Under the pieces are notes generated by a model. It made no database searches. It saw nothing but the letters and a program-made list of their open reading frames with translations, and was not told the origin of the DNA. A stretch of DNA of 64,000 nucleotides from Pestalotiopsis fici W106-1 (Eukaryota; Ascomycota; Sordariomycetes; Amphisphaeriales; Sporocadaceae), in assembly GCF_000516985.1 (NCBI RefSeq), contig NW_006917099.1, positions 1,442,685 to 1,506,684 on the forward strand. The letters run 5' to 3'. Within the stretch, counting starts at the first letter, position 1, and each line of letters opens with the position of its first letter. Shown here in pieces: positions 1 to 11,336 of this stretch. The position numbers and the translations under genes are program-made.

Positions 1-51
1 GGGCAGCTCAGCCAGCATGGACATGGCGTATTGCGCAAGTGTTTGGGTCAT
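1..51 (-). CDS. possible 5' end of a gene running off the left edge
   Basis: On the minus strand an ATG at 51-49 opens a 17-codon frame that is still open at base 1, starting M-T-Q-T-L-A-Q-Y. The upstream context (CAAACATG) is acceptable for a fungal start. Nothing else is visible, so the product cannot be named. It may equally be a chance frame; the left neighbour of the window would settle it. Confidence 0.2.
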   Translation of the reverse strand, partial: MTQTLAQYAMSMLAELP

Positions 52-890
52 GTTTGGAAGACTTTCTCTTCTTTTTTTCTCCAAAGCAAAGCGCTTTGTT
101 CCGGCTTCTTTTACTGCCATGGCGAACGATGCCATTATCATCAGTAGACCACGTAGGTAGAGGCCACAGAGTTGATCCGTGGTTAAAATGACATGTGACA
201 CTATGGGTTGTCTGGTGTGGTAAATACACCAACGTCGTTCCGGAGAATGTTGAGCTTCTCTAACCGACGAGTTCTTTTCGTGTAACAAGAGTTTACAACC
301 TAATCCTTCAACATGTACAGCACGTCACACTTGGCAAGAGATGAGACCAGGATTACAAAAGCAGAAAAAAATTTACAGCCGTCTATTCGCCGACCGCCAA
401 CCCCTTCCTGACCATGTTGGGGAAACGTGATTTGTTCCTAATACTACATACGCAAAATTTACAGCCAACCGATCCGTGCACTCCTAGTAAAAGAGACGCT
501 TTGTGTAAAATAATGAGATGCCGAGACGCGCTTTTTGTTCATCTTCCATCCAAACCAGCTGTGCAAACTAACTAGCAGGCAAAAGAGCGTTTTGACGTAC
601 TTGTGCTCATCCGAAGATTCTCTCGAGTTTGGTGTACATCTAGATCATATAGAATAATTCTCTAATCTCCGCTAATGGCCATGATTTGGATTTGGCCAAT
701 ATGATGTATACCCGTAGTTTCCATAGGTCGGGGCAAGATGAGACGGTGCATACTGGGGCTGAGGAGCAACGAAACCAGTAAAAGAACTCGTAGTTGGATT
801 CAACGGCTTATGTGATGGGGCCTGTGGTGGCACTGATGGAGGAGGGTGGAGGGATTGAGATTGTCCAGGAAAGTTGAGGCTATACGGATT
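52..890. other. intergenic region, 3' flank of CAF1
   Basis: No convincing coding frame. The right part is the presumed 3' untranslated region of the deadenylase gene that ends at 891. The left part could be the promoter of the leftward gene at the window edge. I see no repeat or RNA gene. Confidence 0.4.
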
Positions 891-2481
891 CTACCTCGTC
901 GCCGCCGGGTAAAACTGGCTTAGAACCCCTCCGGCTCCGCCAGGAGTCATTGGCCCCACCGAGATGCCATTACCATTGGTGTTGTGTGACTGAGCTGCAG
1001 CGGGTGTGGACACGAGGTTGATAGTCGATGTGCCGGGAGTGCTGGGGCCATTTGTTCTGCCATTAAGGAGGTTGGCCGGTGCGTTTTCCTTCTCATTGGT
1101 GATTGCACTGGCTGCTCCCGTGTAGGGTACTGTCATTGTGCCTCCTACCGACAAGCCCCATGTCTTGCCAATGTGCTCATCTGGTATCGTTCCGCCAAAG
1201 ATTTTATCCTTGAGCTGGAAAAAGATCTTGCCCGTGATCAAACTGTCGGAGCCAGCCTGATGAGCCTGGCCATATCTCTTCACCTTGAAAGACTCGGCAA
1301 GTGCTTCCAACCCTGACTTTTGCTCAAACTTTGTGAGAATCTCGGCCGCGGCAGGATCGCTGGGTTGGAATGCTCCCAGAGTTTGAGCCTTGATGGCCCA
1401 TTTGAGCAGGTGCTTGACATCGTAGGTTGATGGAAACCAAATCTTCATCAAGTGTTCGAATCGCGAGCCATCATTAGGTAACACGTCGTCCATCAAGCAT
1501 TTGGTGAAATATCCAAAGTCGTATCCGCCATGAAAGGACAGCCATTTTACTTCCTCGAGTTGGACGAGACCCGACGAGGTCATGAGTGCAGCAAACGCAT
1601 TGGGCTCGATGCCGTCTATACGAAGCTTTTCAAAGTCAATGCCGGCTTGCTGCAAAGAGTGTATCGAGTTCTCATTCGCCATATCCTCCTTAATGTCGAA
1701 ATGGAAATTGAACTGCCAAGCAAAAGGCAGCGAGCCATATGTTGCAAGGTACTTTCGCATAAACGGGCTGAGTTCCTTGGACTCGAGTTGTTCAGGTTTC
1801 GCTGCTGGGGTTTGTCCATTCTCGTTGAATAGTGCTATGCCAATTTGGATGATCTTGAGCATGTCGACATTGACACGCAAGGTCTGGTAGTGGTAATCGC
1901 TCTTGTCGATGAAGTTACCCATGGGTCGGCCGACGATGCCGGGAAATTCTGTGTCCTGTCATGCGATTCATTAGCCTCGTCCCTCACATGATCCAGTGCG
2001 GGACCTGGAAAGGGCTTACCATGGCCACATAGGGATAATCATTAATCAACTCCCTTATGACAGCCATTTCCTCATTAAGGTTATGCCGCCACACGTCGCG
2101 TATACGGCCTTTAGCGGCATTCCCGCTCCGTGTAGTGTGTTCGCCTCCAGGGCCATGGGTCTGTTGATGCGGGTGCTGCTGCTGTTGCTGAAGCTGCGCG
2201 CCGTGAGCAAACCCCATGCGCGCGGCGTGGCTGCCCAGACCAGTTTGGTCACCGGCCGCAGCCAGATTTCCTACACCAAAGCCCGCGCCTGCATTGATGC
2301 CAGCCGCGAGGCCACCAAGGCCAGCTGCCGCGCCAAAGGGGTTGTTCAGCTGAGAATTGCCCAGGTAGCCAGGCGGTTGGTGGCTGGCAGCATGGGACTG
2401 TGAAGGATGGTTCGCGAATTGATGTGGGTATGGCGAGATAGAGGGCGGTCCCGATTGGAACCTATTTGGCGGTTGAGGCAT
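891..2481 (-). CDS. CAF1: CCR4-NOT complex deadenylase subunit CAF1/POP2
   Basis: Two exons, 2481-2020 and 1955-891, join in phase 0 across a 64-nt GTAAGC...CAG intron to give 508 residues. The catalytic half is a DEDD-family 3' exonuclease that shortens mRNA poly(A) tails within the cytoplasmic CCR4-NOT complex. The four acidic residues are visible: D and E of DTEFPG just after the splice (about 155-157), D in HGGYDFGYF (about 300) and D in HQAGSDSL (about 391). The first 120 residues are a low-complexity Q/H/G/A-rich tail ending in a poly-Q/H run, longer than in yeast or animal CAF1 but common in filamentous fungi. The C-terminal 70 residues are also low complexity. A further small 3' exon cannot be excluded, because GAG|GTAGAA occurs right at the stop. 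Confidence 0.93.
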
Positions 2482-3256
2482 GGTATCTCATGTATCCCTC
2501 TTTGATCCTGCTTGCATGTACGAGACGTTGAAGAATCTTGGGATCGGTCGTCATGAGGGAAGCGCCGCCGCGACCTCGTGCAATGGATTGCCAATCGAGT
2601 CTAATAGGTTGATGCTTCTAGATTTGCGCTGGGGAGTTGGGATATTGTTGGGGTGTGCTCATCGAATATTGGCAAGTAGCTGGAATTGGGACTGGATGCG
2701 ATCGTATGGAGGGGCGCCCGCGAGCGACAGGGCTCTGGAGAGGTGTAGTAGTACCAAGTATTTCTGGGAGCGCAACCAATACTGCGGAAAGATCTATGAA
2801 CAGGTCTAATATTGTTTGTATTGTCTCGGATTTCTCGCCAGGAAACAAAAAAAAGCTGCTGTGAAATGCTGGAATAGATGCAGACCTGTTCTTGGGGTTT
2901 GAAGGATGGCTATCGAGGTTGGTCTCTGGCCTAAGCGCATCCACACGACAGAGAGACAGACGCCAGCCTTGGGAAGGTTGAGCACGGACCTTTTCTGCAC
3001 CTGGCGGCGCGACCACCTCCAGCTACGATCCAGCTGCCCAGCCTACTTAGCCTGCCGGGCAGTCCACTAGGTACTTCCCCGGAAATTCGGAGAAACCCCA
3101 GCTCCAGCTTCAATTGATGCATAACACTCACTGCGCGACAAGCTCCAATTGCATGCCGCGGGACGTCGTCGTCTAGCATCAGAAGGACGTCCACCGAGAT
3201 CATACCACCGCTCTGTAGAACAGCCATTGTTGTGCAGACAGTCGCTTTCAACCACA
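2482..3256. other. divergent promoter region CAF1 / NDUFB3
   Basis: This stretch lies between the start codons of two head-to-head housekeeping genes. No long frame with coding character is present. It should contain both promoters and 5' untranslated regions, and I see no clear TATA box for either gene. Confidence 0.5.
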
Positions 3257-3660
3257 ATGTTTCCCACAAGGTACGCCGAGCCATGATTATGCACCTTGTC
3301 CAGCTAGCGAGATACTAATTGATTCTATTGCAGGTTACTACGAGCGCACCACGGCGAGAAGCCCAACATCACCGGCTTCGACGTCCGAAAGTTTGCAGCT
3401 TCCGCTGGCCAGCCGAGATACGACCCCTGGGAGAGAGCGTGAGTGGCCGAGAGCGAGCGGATTGCACGCGATTTCAGGCCAACGAGTACTAACAATGACT
3501 CAGAGAGGCATGGCGCTACACTGGACAATTCTCGCGATGGAACCGACTCAAGGGTGCCTTCCCAGGATTGGGCATAGCGACTGTGGCCTTTGCGGCATAC
3601 TGTGGATATGAGTACCTCTTCCTCAAGGACGACCACCACCACGGTGAAGAGCACCACTAA
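3257..3660 (+). CDS. NADH:ubiquinone oxidoreductase subunit NDUFB3 (B12)
   Basis: Three exons (3257-3270, 3334-3438, 3504-3660) join to 91 residues. Introns of 63 and 65 nt carry GTACGC/GTGAGT donors and CAG acceptors, with an ACTAAC-type branch site in the second. The product is a small accessory subunit of the membrane arm of mitochondrial complex I. The family signature D-P-W-x-R-x-E-A-W-R-Y-x-G-x-F is clear (residues 35-49) and is followed by one hydrophobic segment (about 57-75, rich in G/A/V/Y) and a His/Asp-rich C-terminus. The length matches the family (about 90-100). The gene was assembled from three short open frames, each too small to be convincing alone. Confidence 0.88.
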
Positions 3661-4387
3661 GGAGAGGAGGCCAAACGAAATTGGGTCGACGAGAAGTGTA
3701 CATATACCACATTGCAAGAAGAACCGGGCGATAGAACAGACAGGAAGCGGACAAACGAATGAACATCAACAGAGTGCCAGTCCCCGTGATGCGTACAGGC
3801 ACCTTGAATCTGGCGATCCCATCGAACGTGGGTCGAATGGAACAGTCATTGACATGAGTGTATAGGATGTGTATGGCCTCTCGACTTGGTCAATCGTGAT
3901 CTCATGGTTTTCAAGTGACGACAATCAAGCTAAGAGGCGGAATTGCTGAATCTCAAGATTATTATGCAGGCATATGGATGTCTATCTTCTCGGCGGCCAA
4001 ACCTCCACCCATTGGCTCAACTTTAGTAATGCTCTTTTGCAGCCCTCATGATTGGTTTGTTCGACAACACTGAACCCCATCCGGCTTTGTGACACTGTTG
4101 ACCTCTTATTCTTGCATCTCAATTCCGTATCCTAAATAACTCCCAGTATTGTTTCTCCACTTTGTCATTACAATATTCAAATGCTGTAAGGTGGAATCTA
4201 TAAATGTCATGTAATTATATTGAATAATGAATTAGAATGTAGACGGCACCTAGTTTGGATATCTCCTTGGTAAATTCAAAACGCCAGCCCTTGTGATGCA
4301 AAATGCCCAACGCATATATACAGTCTAATCCAATCGCAGATTTCTCGTAGATCTTTCTCATGTCGGTATTTCCGCGCCTGGGCTCGT
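3661..4387. other. convergent intergenic region
   Basis: Contains the 3' flanks of NDUFB3 and of the coiled-coil gene. The 4080-4360 part is A/T-rich without coding potential. No RNA gene or repeat was recognised. Confidence 0.4.
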
Positions 4388-5770
4388 CTATGCTTGACCA
4401 ACGCCATTGACCAAATCTAGTGCACCTTCGACAGCAACCTCGAGCTCGCCAATTCTATGCTTGAGTCCCTTGTTTTCGTCTCTGAGTAATGAAACGGTGT
4501 CCCATGCCATGCTAGAATCTTGTCCCCTGCAGTTTCTGCACCCATCTCCTTTGTCTTCATCCTTGGCTGAATCGCCGGCAATGTTCTTCATTAGTTTCTG
4601 CAATGTGCTCATTTCCCGATTCGGCTTCTGGCGTGATGGCAAGCCCGGGGCTGGCACTCTTCCCTGGTACATGGAAGAGGCGCCAGAGGCCAAGTCGTAA
4701 TGGCTCTCCGTGGCACTCGTCATGATTGTCGGACTGCGGCTACGCGAAAAGACGCTCTCGCTTTCGACACTATGAATGGATTCCGTGTCAAAACCGCTAA
4801 CCTCTGATCGGATGGTGCCACCAGATTTGCGCCATTGTTTACGGTCGGCTTCATACCCAAGATCGTCATTGACCATGGATGCCCCGGCAACCTGAACAAG
4901 CCGTTCTTCCTGCCTAGCCTTCTTTTCATGGTTGAGCTCAGCCATGAGACGTTGGAGGGCCTGCTGTTGCTCGTCTGCTTTTTGAGCCATGAGCTCGAGC
5001 TGCATCTTTAAGCTCTCAACGCGGAGCTTGGCTTCCTCGGCTTCTTCCTTGTCGGCTTCTCGTTCTGCTTGAAGCTCCTCGAGAGCCATGGTGCGCTGGC
5101 GGAAAGCAGTCTGCATCTTGGTGCATAAACCAATAGCGTTCATTTGCAAGTTCTTGTAGGCGGCAGGCGAGAATGCTTCACGGCCAGACAGGGACTCTGG
5201 CGGCAGTAGCGCGGTCTCAATGTCCATATTTGCCAGTTCGTCGTAGTCTATCTGGGCAGACGATGCGTTTGTCCATCGGGCTTTGAGGGCGCCAAAGAAT
5301 CCGGGACTGGCGGTTTGAGGAGCCGCAGTGGTACCCTTGGACAAAGCCTTTGGTGTTGTATCGATAACTAGAGCTTCTTGCCTGACAGGAATAGCGTCCT
5401 GCTTGCGCCCTACCCGTCCATCACCGGTGAAAGGCATATCTGACTGATGTCTCTGGTGACGGCGAAGAGGAGATCCTTCGCGCTGAGCTGTTCGTGGACG
5501 AGGTAAGGAGGGTGCGGTATTCTGCCTTCGATGCTGTAGTAGTTGTTGAGGGGCGGGCTGCTCGTCAGTGAATGCAGCATTCCGTAATCGAGTCGCGGGG
5601 AGGTATGGGGCGGCAGTGGTCTCCTCGGACGGTTCAAAGGTCAGCGGTGTAGTGCTGGAGCCCGTCGTCAGGTCATTGTGCCGACCAAACTCGCCATGCA
5701 CTGGGCTGTCAATGTCCGCCCCTGGCCCATAGGAAGAGGGGCGTGGATTTGTGGAAAGCCCCCTGAGCAT
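4388..5770 (-). CDS. coiled-coil protein, function unknown
   Basis: A single uninterrupted frame of 460 residues. The N-terminal 170 residues are Pro/Ser/Thr/Arg-rich and probably disordered. A heptad-like charged helix rich in E, K, Q and L runs from about 215 to 300 and reads as a long coiled coil. A Ser-rich linker follows, then a short CRNC pair (about 408-411) and a second short coiled coil at the C-terminus (about 425-455, L/E/K heptads). This layout is typical of fungal scaffold or polarity-associated proteins, but I do not recognise the family. No signal peptide or membrane segment is present. The first methionine of the frame was used; an additional upstream exon is possible. Confidence 0.75.
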   Translation of the reverse strand: MLRGLSTNPRPSSYGPGADIDSPVHGEFGRHNDLTTGSSTTPLTFEPSEETTAAPYLPATRLRNAAFTDEQPAPQQLLQHRRQNTAPSLPRPRTAQREGSPLRRHQRHQSDMPFTGDGRVGRKQDAIPVRQEALVIDTTPKALSKGTTAAPQTASPGFFGALKARWTNASSAQIDYDELANMDIETALLPPESLSGREAFSPAAYKNLQMNAIGLCTKMQTAFRQRTMALEELQAEREADKEEAEEAKLRVESLKMQLELMAQKADEQQQALQRLMAELNHEKKARQEERLVQVAGASMVNDDLGYEADRKQWRKSGGTIRSEVSGFDTESIHSVESESVFSRSRSPTIMTSATESHYDLASGASSMYQGRVPAPGLPSRQKPNREMSTLQKLMKNIAGDSAKDEDKGDGCRNCRGQDSSMAWDTVSLLRDENKGLKHRIGELEVAVEGALDLVNGVGQA

Positions 5771-7547
5771 GGCAGATAATTCGCTGTTCGTATTGCGGTA
5801 ATAGATGGGATGAGGGATAGGAAGGACCTTTCCTGGGCTTTTGCTTCCTCTGGGAACACTGCAGTGAACAGTGCACCGTTGAGATGATCCGTGGGGATTC
5901 CTAGGTCGGCCAATTTCCAGGATGGAGGGTTTAGTTGTTTGAAGTTTCGGGGGGCCCCGGCTCGGCTTATGAAATTGGCAGTTTGTCCCTTGACACCCTG
6001 TCGTGCTGCTGCCAGGCAGGGAAGGCTAAACTGGGGTTCGGCGGCTTTAAGCGGCGGCAGTGTCGCAAGGGAGCTTGACCGTCGTCCAGGAAAGACCCGT
6101 GATCTTTCGGGTTGGCGGGCGGGCGGGCGAGCGTGTCTTTCCGCAATGTCTTGAGCTTAGCTGCACATGGGACAGCTAATAGACGTAGAAAGACAAGAGT
6201 CGAATGTTTTCTCAGCAGACCCGACTAGTATCAAGCTGACTCGAGAATCTGATTGGGGTAAAGTTCTAGGCTTTTGGGCTTTTTGGGAATCTGCAAGTGA
6301 TCAAGGTGATGAGTGACAGATGAGCCGCATCAAGTCCCCTAGTTTTACTTGCAGCTTGCAGCTCTGTCAAGGCGGGGGTTTCCCAAATCGCTTCAGCGGG
6401 AGTCTCTGAATTTGGCGGGCGGGAAGCTACTTTTGGGATCCTCCGTGCCGGATTTGCAGAATGCAACTGCTTCAGAAATGGGTGCGTGCAGACAGGAAAA
6501 GAGCTGGAAAAAAACAAAGGCTCAAGATAATGTTAATGTCAAGAATATATTCTCGTGAACCTTGAAAACGACGGCCAAGACCAACAAGATTCTTGTATTT
6601 CACTGAACTCTGGCTACGTCAAGGCAACAAAACAACGCGAGTGGTTGGGTTCCTCCCCCCGTTTCTACAGGGATGAAAAGGCACACTGGATCTGGCGAAC
6701 AATAGTTGCAGTCGATCTGCGCCCCAGTGGATCTGAACGTTCTGACACCCCGCAAGCTTGTTCGTGGTTGGGTGGCTTTAGGGTGGCACAAGATTGTATT
6801 GGCCTGGGCCTCCAATGTCTGTCTGGTGCCACCTAAACTCAACGGTCGGTTCAGTTCAGCTCAGCTCGCAACCTCTACCTCACAAACCCAAGTCAGACAT
6901 TTCTTTCATTCGACCAGCCTGGACCAGACACGCGCAGCCGTCCACGTCCAGCTTTTTGGGCTACACACGTGGACTGTCAGCACCTTGATTGATGAGTCAT
7001 GTCAACCGGTCAATGGCTGTCGAAAAAAGGCCTGTTCAGTCGCGGAACTCTGCGACCATAATGGCATTTGGCACACGAATTGTTATGCATTGGTTCTTGA
7101 AAAGCATAATTCCTCCCGCTCAATATTCCACCGTCGCCATGAGCCTGGCCGCTCTCTGCAATTAATCAGACATGTGCTTATCATTCGTACCTGAGATCTA
7201 CCGCAAACACCTCCACCATGTCTCACCGCTTCCTTTGAGAATGATCCATTTCAAAAGCAGGTACAAAGCTGACATGTGCATTATTGGATTTGCTTCCGGG
7301 GATATCTATACTACATGACTTGGGACCCGCAGCTACTTATTCAAACGAGCGTCACTCCGAGACTTGGAGCCGAGTTCAATGGTCTCAAGAAAGTTTGTCA
7401 TTGTCGAGCTATGACCACTGACCTGTTGGGAATCTTTGTTCAGATTCACTGGTTGTTTATTCATCCTGATCTGGCGTGCAAGACGATCGAAATCGATGCT
7501 TGATGACTAAGCAAAGTTTGTATCCGTCTTTAAACAAGACAAAACTC
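5771..7547. other. long intergenic region
   Basis: Nearly 1.8 kb lies between the start of the coiled-coil gene and the stop of the flavoprotein gene. The small frames here lack coding character, introns or motifs. A GGGCGGGCGGGCGAGCG run at about 6115-6132 looks like a GC-rich promoter element of the leftward gene. Nothing else was recognised. Confidence 0.35.
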
Positions 7548-8774
7548 TCATTTGACGGTAACAAGCATCTGCGACAAGATCTCATCCGAGTCGATACCCT
7601 GAGGATTCGCTGCGCTCAAGGCATCCTCGACATTTTGTGGTGGGTAGATCAACTTTTGGTTGATAAAAGTCTTCACAGACTTGGCAGAATTACCTGATAA
7701 CTTGATCTCCCTGTGCCACCCTGCCGTGACCACGGCACCCCAGGCCCCAAGGTCAAGGCAAGTATTATATGCTGGCTGGGAATATTCAATCATTGGCTCT
7801 CCCAAGAGCTCTGCCGCAGCATTATGGCCAGAGATGCGGCCCAAAGCGAGAGCATGTTGACAAGACATGAGTGCATAGTGCCCTTCTGCATCGGCAAGGG
7901 CATAGGCTGTATCGCCGGTAGCGTAAACATTGCGAGTCGAGGGCACGCGGAGCCACTGATCGACGTGGAGTCGAGAGAGAGCATCTCGTGGCCCAGCTAT
8001 CTGCTGTGTTAACGGTGTGGCCCTCATACCAGCTGTCCAGATAGCTGTCTTGGTGTCGATGCGCTCTCCAGATGCAAGGTGCACAGCATCAGCATCAATG
8101 GCTGTAACTGCCAGTCCAAGTCTGACCTCGATGCCTAGAGATTCCAAAGCCTCCTTGATGGCCGGACGAGGACCGGATCCGAGCTCTGGGCCAATCTCTT
8201 TTGCGCTCTCGACAAGAATGATGCGGATTTGTTTGTGTTTTCCTAGCCTCCCTGGCAATTCTGTGGCGAGCTCAAGACCAGTGAAACCTCCACCACAAAT
8301 CACAATGGTGTCACGGGCCGGGGTGGGCGGCAGTGATGCTAGATTTTCCAGGTGAGACTCGAGTTTGGCTGCAGATCTAATGGTATCAATGTCGAATGCG
8401 AATTTGGCAATACCAGAAACTTGGCTAGGTCGTGCGACTTGGCTTCCCGCCGCGAGAATCAGGCGCTCGTATTGAATCTTGGAATCGGTGCCCGACTTTG
8501 GTTCAAACTCGATAAAGTTGCCTGCCGTGTTGATACCAGTGACTGTGGCTTGTACGAATCGAATGCCTGCGGACTCAAACAGGGGTCCTAACGGACATGC
8601 CATGTTTGAAACGTTGGCCTCGTAGTATCTTGGACGAATTCCTAGAAGTGGCTCAGGGGCAATGACAATGACTTGCAGCTCCTTTTGCTTGAGCTTGATC
8701 AACCGTTGAGCTGCGAGGGCGCTCCATACTCCACCAAAGCCGGCGCCGATTATGACGATATCGCCTTGAAGCAT
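7548..8774 (-). CDS. type II NADH dehydrogenase-like FAD/NAD(P) oxidoreductase
   Basis: An intronless frame of 408 residues belonging to the two-dinucleotide-binding-domain flavoprotein family (pyridine nucleotide-disulfide oxidoreductase fold, Ndh/AIF-like). The FAD-binding GxGxxG is at the very N-terminus (GAGFGG, about 9-14). The NAD(P)-binding GxGxxG (GGGFTG) sits near 163-168. The second FAD motif, YATGDTA, is near 295. No redox-active CxxC is present, which argues against a disulfide reductase and for an NADH:quinone or AIF-type enzyme. No N-terminal targeting peptide is seen, so a cytosolic location or peripheral membrane attachment is likely. The gene is divergent from a Zn2Cys6 factor with 419 bp between the starts, so co-regulation is plausible. 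Confidence 0.85.
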   Translation of the reverse strand: MLQGDIVIIGAGFGGVWSALAAQRLIKLKQKELQVIVIAPEPLLGIRPRYYEANVSNMACPLGPLFESAGIRFVQATVTGINTAGNFIEFEPKSGTDSKIQYERLILAAGSQVARPSQVSGIAKFAFDIDTIRSAAKLESHLENLASLPPTPARDTIVICGGGFTGLELATELPGRLGKHKQIRIILVESAKEIGPELGSGPRPAIKEALESLGIEVRLGLAVTAIDADAVHLASGERIDTKTAIWTAGMRATPLTQQIAGPRDALSRLHVDQWLRVPSTRNVYATGDTAYALADAEGHYALMSCQHALALGRISGHNAAAELLGEPMIEYSQPAYNTCLDLGAWGAVVTAGWHREIKLSGNSAKSVKTFINQKLIYPPQNVEDALSAANPQGIDSDEILSQMLVTVK

Positions 8775-9193
8775 TGTGAAATGATGTTTACAAAAAGTGA
8801 TAAGAGGAGTTGGAAAAGGACCAAGGTTTGCTTGAAAAAGAGGAGACGACCGACCTTGTTTTAGTCGGCTTTGTTGATTTGTATCGATGTCCGATCAGTC
8901 TTCATCAAGATCATACTTTATACATTCTTGCTGCATGTTTTAATACCGTGAGAGTCCCGGTCAGGCTATTCGCATTCGCAGTCATCATATCTTGGCTGGC
9001 GTACGTGGTCATCCGCAAGCTCTGGTGGGGTCAATATCCGCCGGCGCCGTCCAGTCGCCGGGTACCCATAAGATTTCAATACCCGACCCGAATACCCGCG
9101 TCTCCACTTTCTTTAGCAACGGCCACAAGAAGCTGACCAAACCGAAATAGGATGTAAAGGGCCATCTCATTCACTCATCGACTTGACATTTAC
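8775..9193. promoter_or_regulatory. shared divergent promoter, flavoprotein / Zn2Cys6 factor
   Basis: The 419 bp separate two start codons that point apart. The region has no coding frame of its own and presumably carries both promoters. Fungal Zn2Cys6 factors often control divergent neighbours; CGG-type half-sites occur here (for example near 9041 and 9056), but I cannot define a specific operator. Confidence 0.4.
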
Positions 9194-11147
9194 ATGGATC
9201 CGAATAGTGTACCGGCGTCTCGAGGAAGCAGAGCAACACGCTCATCGCTAGCATGTCTTCCTTGCAGATCCCGCCATCTCAAGTGTGACGGCAAACGTCC
9301 GGAATGCGCTCGGTGTACCGAGAGCGCACGGCAATGTCATTATACCGAATCTCGCCGTGGTGGAGTCAGCCGAGCGAGCCTGGCCGAACGGCGCAGTCGT
9401 CAGTCTGCGCTGAACAATAACAGCAGCCATTCTTCCTCGTGCGATGACATGCCGGAAATTAGACAAGAACAACTTGCCAATGGGTATCCGGATCAAGACT
9501 ACTCGTTTCGACTACCAGATCTTGATGTTGTTAGTGATCCGGCTGGGCTAACAAGTGCCACGACTTCAAATGCAGAAACACCAGCAGGGCCTCTTGATCA
9601 AAACTACAGCCTCGATAATGATGCACTTGTTCAAAAGTTTTATCGGGATTTTCACAGATTCCACCCAATGGTGGTCCCATGGGAGCATTTGGTACGACTG
9701 TACCAGGATCCTGACAAGCAGCCGAGATTGGCTCCATTGGTTGCGGTTCTTCGTCTGATAGGGCATCTCTTTGACGCCCAAGCATGGTCTCAACCACTCC
9801 AAAATTTCGTCGAGGCCTGTTTCTCCCAAGCGCATCCGGCCGAACCAGTCATGGTGCAATGCCGACTTTTGTATTCGATGGCGCTATTCTGGTTCGACAA
9901 GAAAGACGAGTCAATGGCAGAGATGGACTCGGCCGTTCAGCTCGCCACTACACTGGGAATGCACCGTCGTGATTTTGCCACTGCGCACGGCAGTGGAGAC
10001 CCAGTACTGGCCGAGTCTTGGAGAAGAACATGGTGGTGGATCTATATTATAGATGCCTACTACGTAGGGACTCTACGCAACCGAGAATTTGCGGTCAAGC
10101 ATATTGACGCGGATGTTGAGCTACCTTGTAATGAGATCGAGTATGAGCAAGGGGTAAGTGCTGAATACTATGTGTTGTGCAACTCTGCTCACTTTCATGC
10201 TAGGATATTCCGACGCCTCAAACACTAGAGAACTTCAACTGCCGCGAGTTCTATCCTGAAGCAGAATTCTCATCCTTTGCATACTTGATTGGCGCGGTCA
10301 AATCTGCAGCTTCGGCCATCACCATGTCACCGAAAAGATCAAGCAAGGAAGCGTCTTCCCATGTAATACAAGCCGCTGATGCCATGATTGATGGGTGGCA
10401 TCTATTATTGCCAAAGAAGCTCAAGAATGTCATGTCTCGATCTGGGGACATTGATGAGCTCATGTTTCAAGCACATTTGGTGTTACATGTGTATGTATCT
10501 CTGCAATTCCCTTGATACATGACTCGGCTCACTCTTTTAGTGCCACGATTGGACTACATAGGCCGCTATCAGAACTGAGATTTAACTCTGTAGAGGATCA
10601 CTCCAGCTGCGCTCGAGAACCACGGCCCGAGATGACCGCCACGGAACAAATCAGCATACATACGATACGCGTCCTCCGATCCGTCGAAGCCCAAGTGCGC
10701 ATCCTGGCGTTGCCAGTGAGGCCCTTTAATCACACACCCTTTACCACGTGCATGGTGAGCGAGGGCACGCTCGCACTGCTTTCTGCCTGCAACTTTCTTC
10801 TCGAGGGCAAAGAGCGTGAGATTGCCCGGGATCAGATCCGCCTCATCATTGGATGCTTGACATCGCTCGGAGAGTTGTGGCCTCGAACGGCGAGGAATGT
10901 CAAGGAGATTCAGTTCATTGCTCGCCATGTGTTTGGTCTCGAGTCAAAAGGCGGCGGAAATGCGACTCCAACATCGATACAAGAACCTATTCTTTGTGGC
11001 GGCGGGGAGAGTCAAAAGCTTTCTGGGCCGGACCTGGAGATACTGGAAAGCAATGGGATTTTGGCTGACGGTATTACGAATAATGCGGATGATTGGTATA
11101 CCACTAGCGATCTGTCCAGAGAGCTTTCTTGGTGGATTAATGAGTAA
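9194..11147 (+). CDS. Zn(II)2Cys6 transcription factor with fungal-specific TF domain
   Basis: Three exons (9194-10153, 10204-10490, 10541-11147) give 617 residues; both introns are exactly 50 nt with GTAAGT and GTATGT donors. The N-terminal binuclear zinc cluster is complete, C-x2-C-x6-C-x6-C-x2-C-x6-C, at residues 21-48. The middle region (about 150-330) matches the fungal-specific regulatory domain, with the conserved W-R-R-T-W-W-W-I-Y-x-x-D stretch near 278-289. It is a nuclear DNA-binding regulator, with likely targets among its neighbours: the divergent flavoprotein, the convergent MDR reductase and the cupin. The final residues are Asp/Asn-rich and acidic, as in activation domains. Confidence 0.9.
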
Positions 11148-11336
11148 CGATGTTGCCACAAATTTTCTTCACGCATCACGATTCTGCCACGACGCTGCCG
11201 TGGTACATGTGCCCTCGGAAGAAAGTCGGGAATATGTCAAACAGTAGGTAAGAACCGTATAGAGTACAGCGTTATTGACTGGTTTATACATTGCTAGAGG
11301 TTCTACAATTCCTAGATCAAATTTCGACGTGTCCAT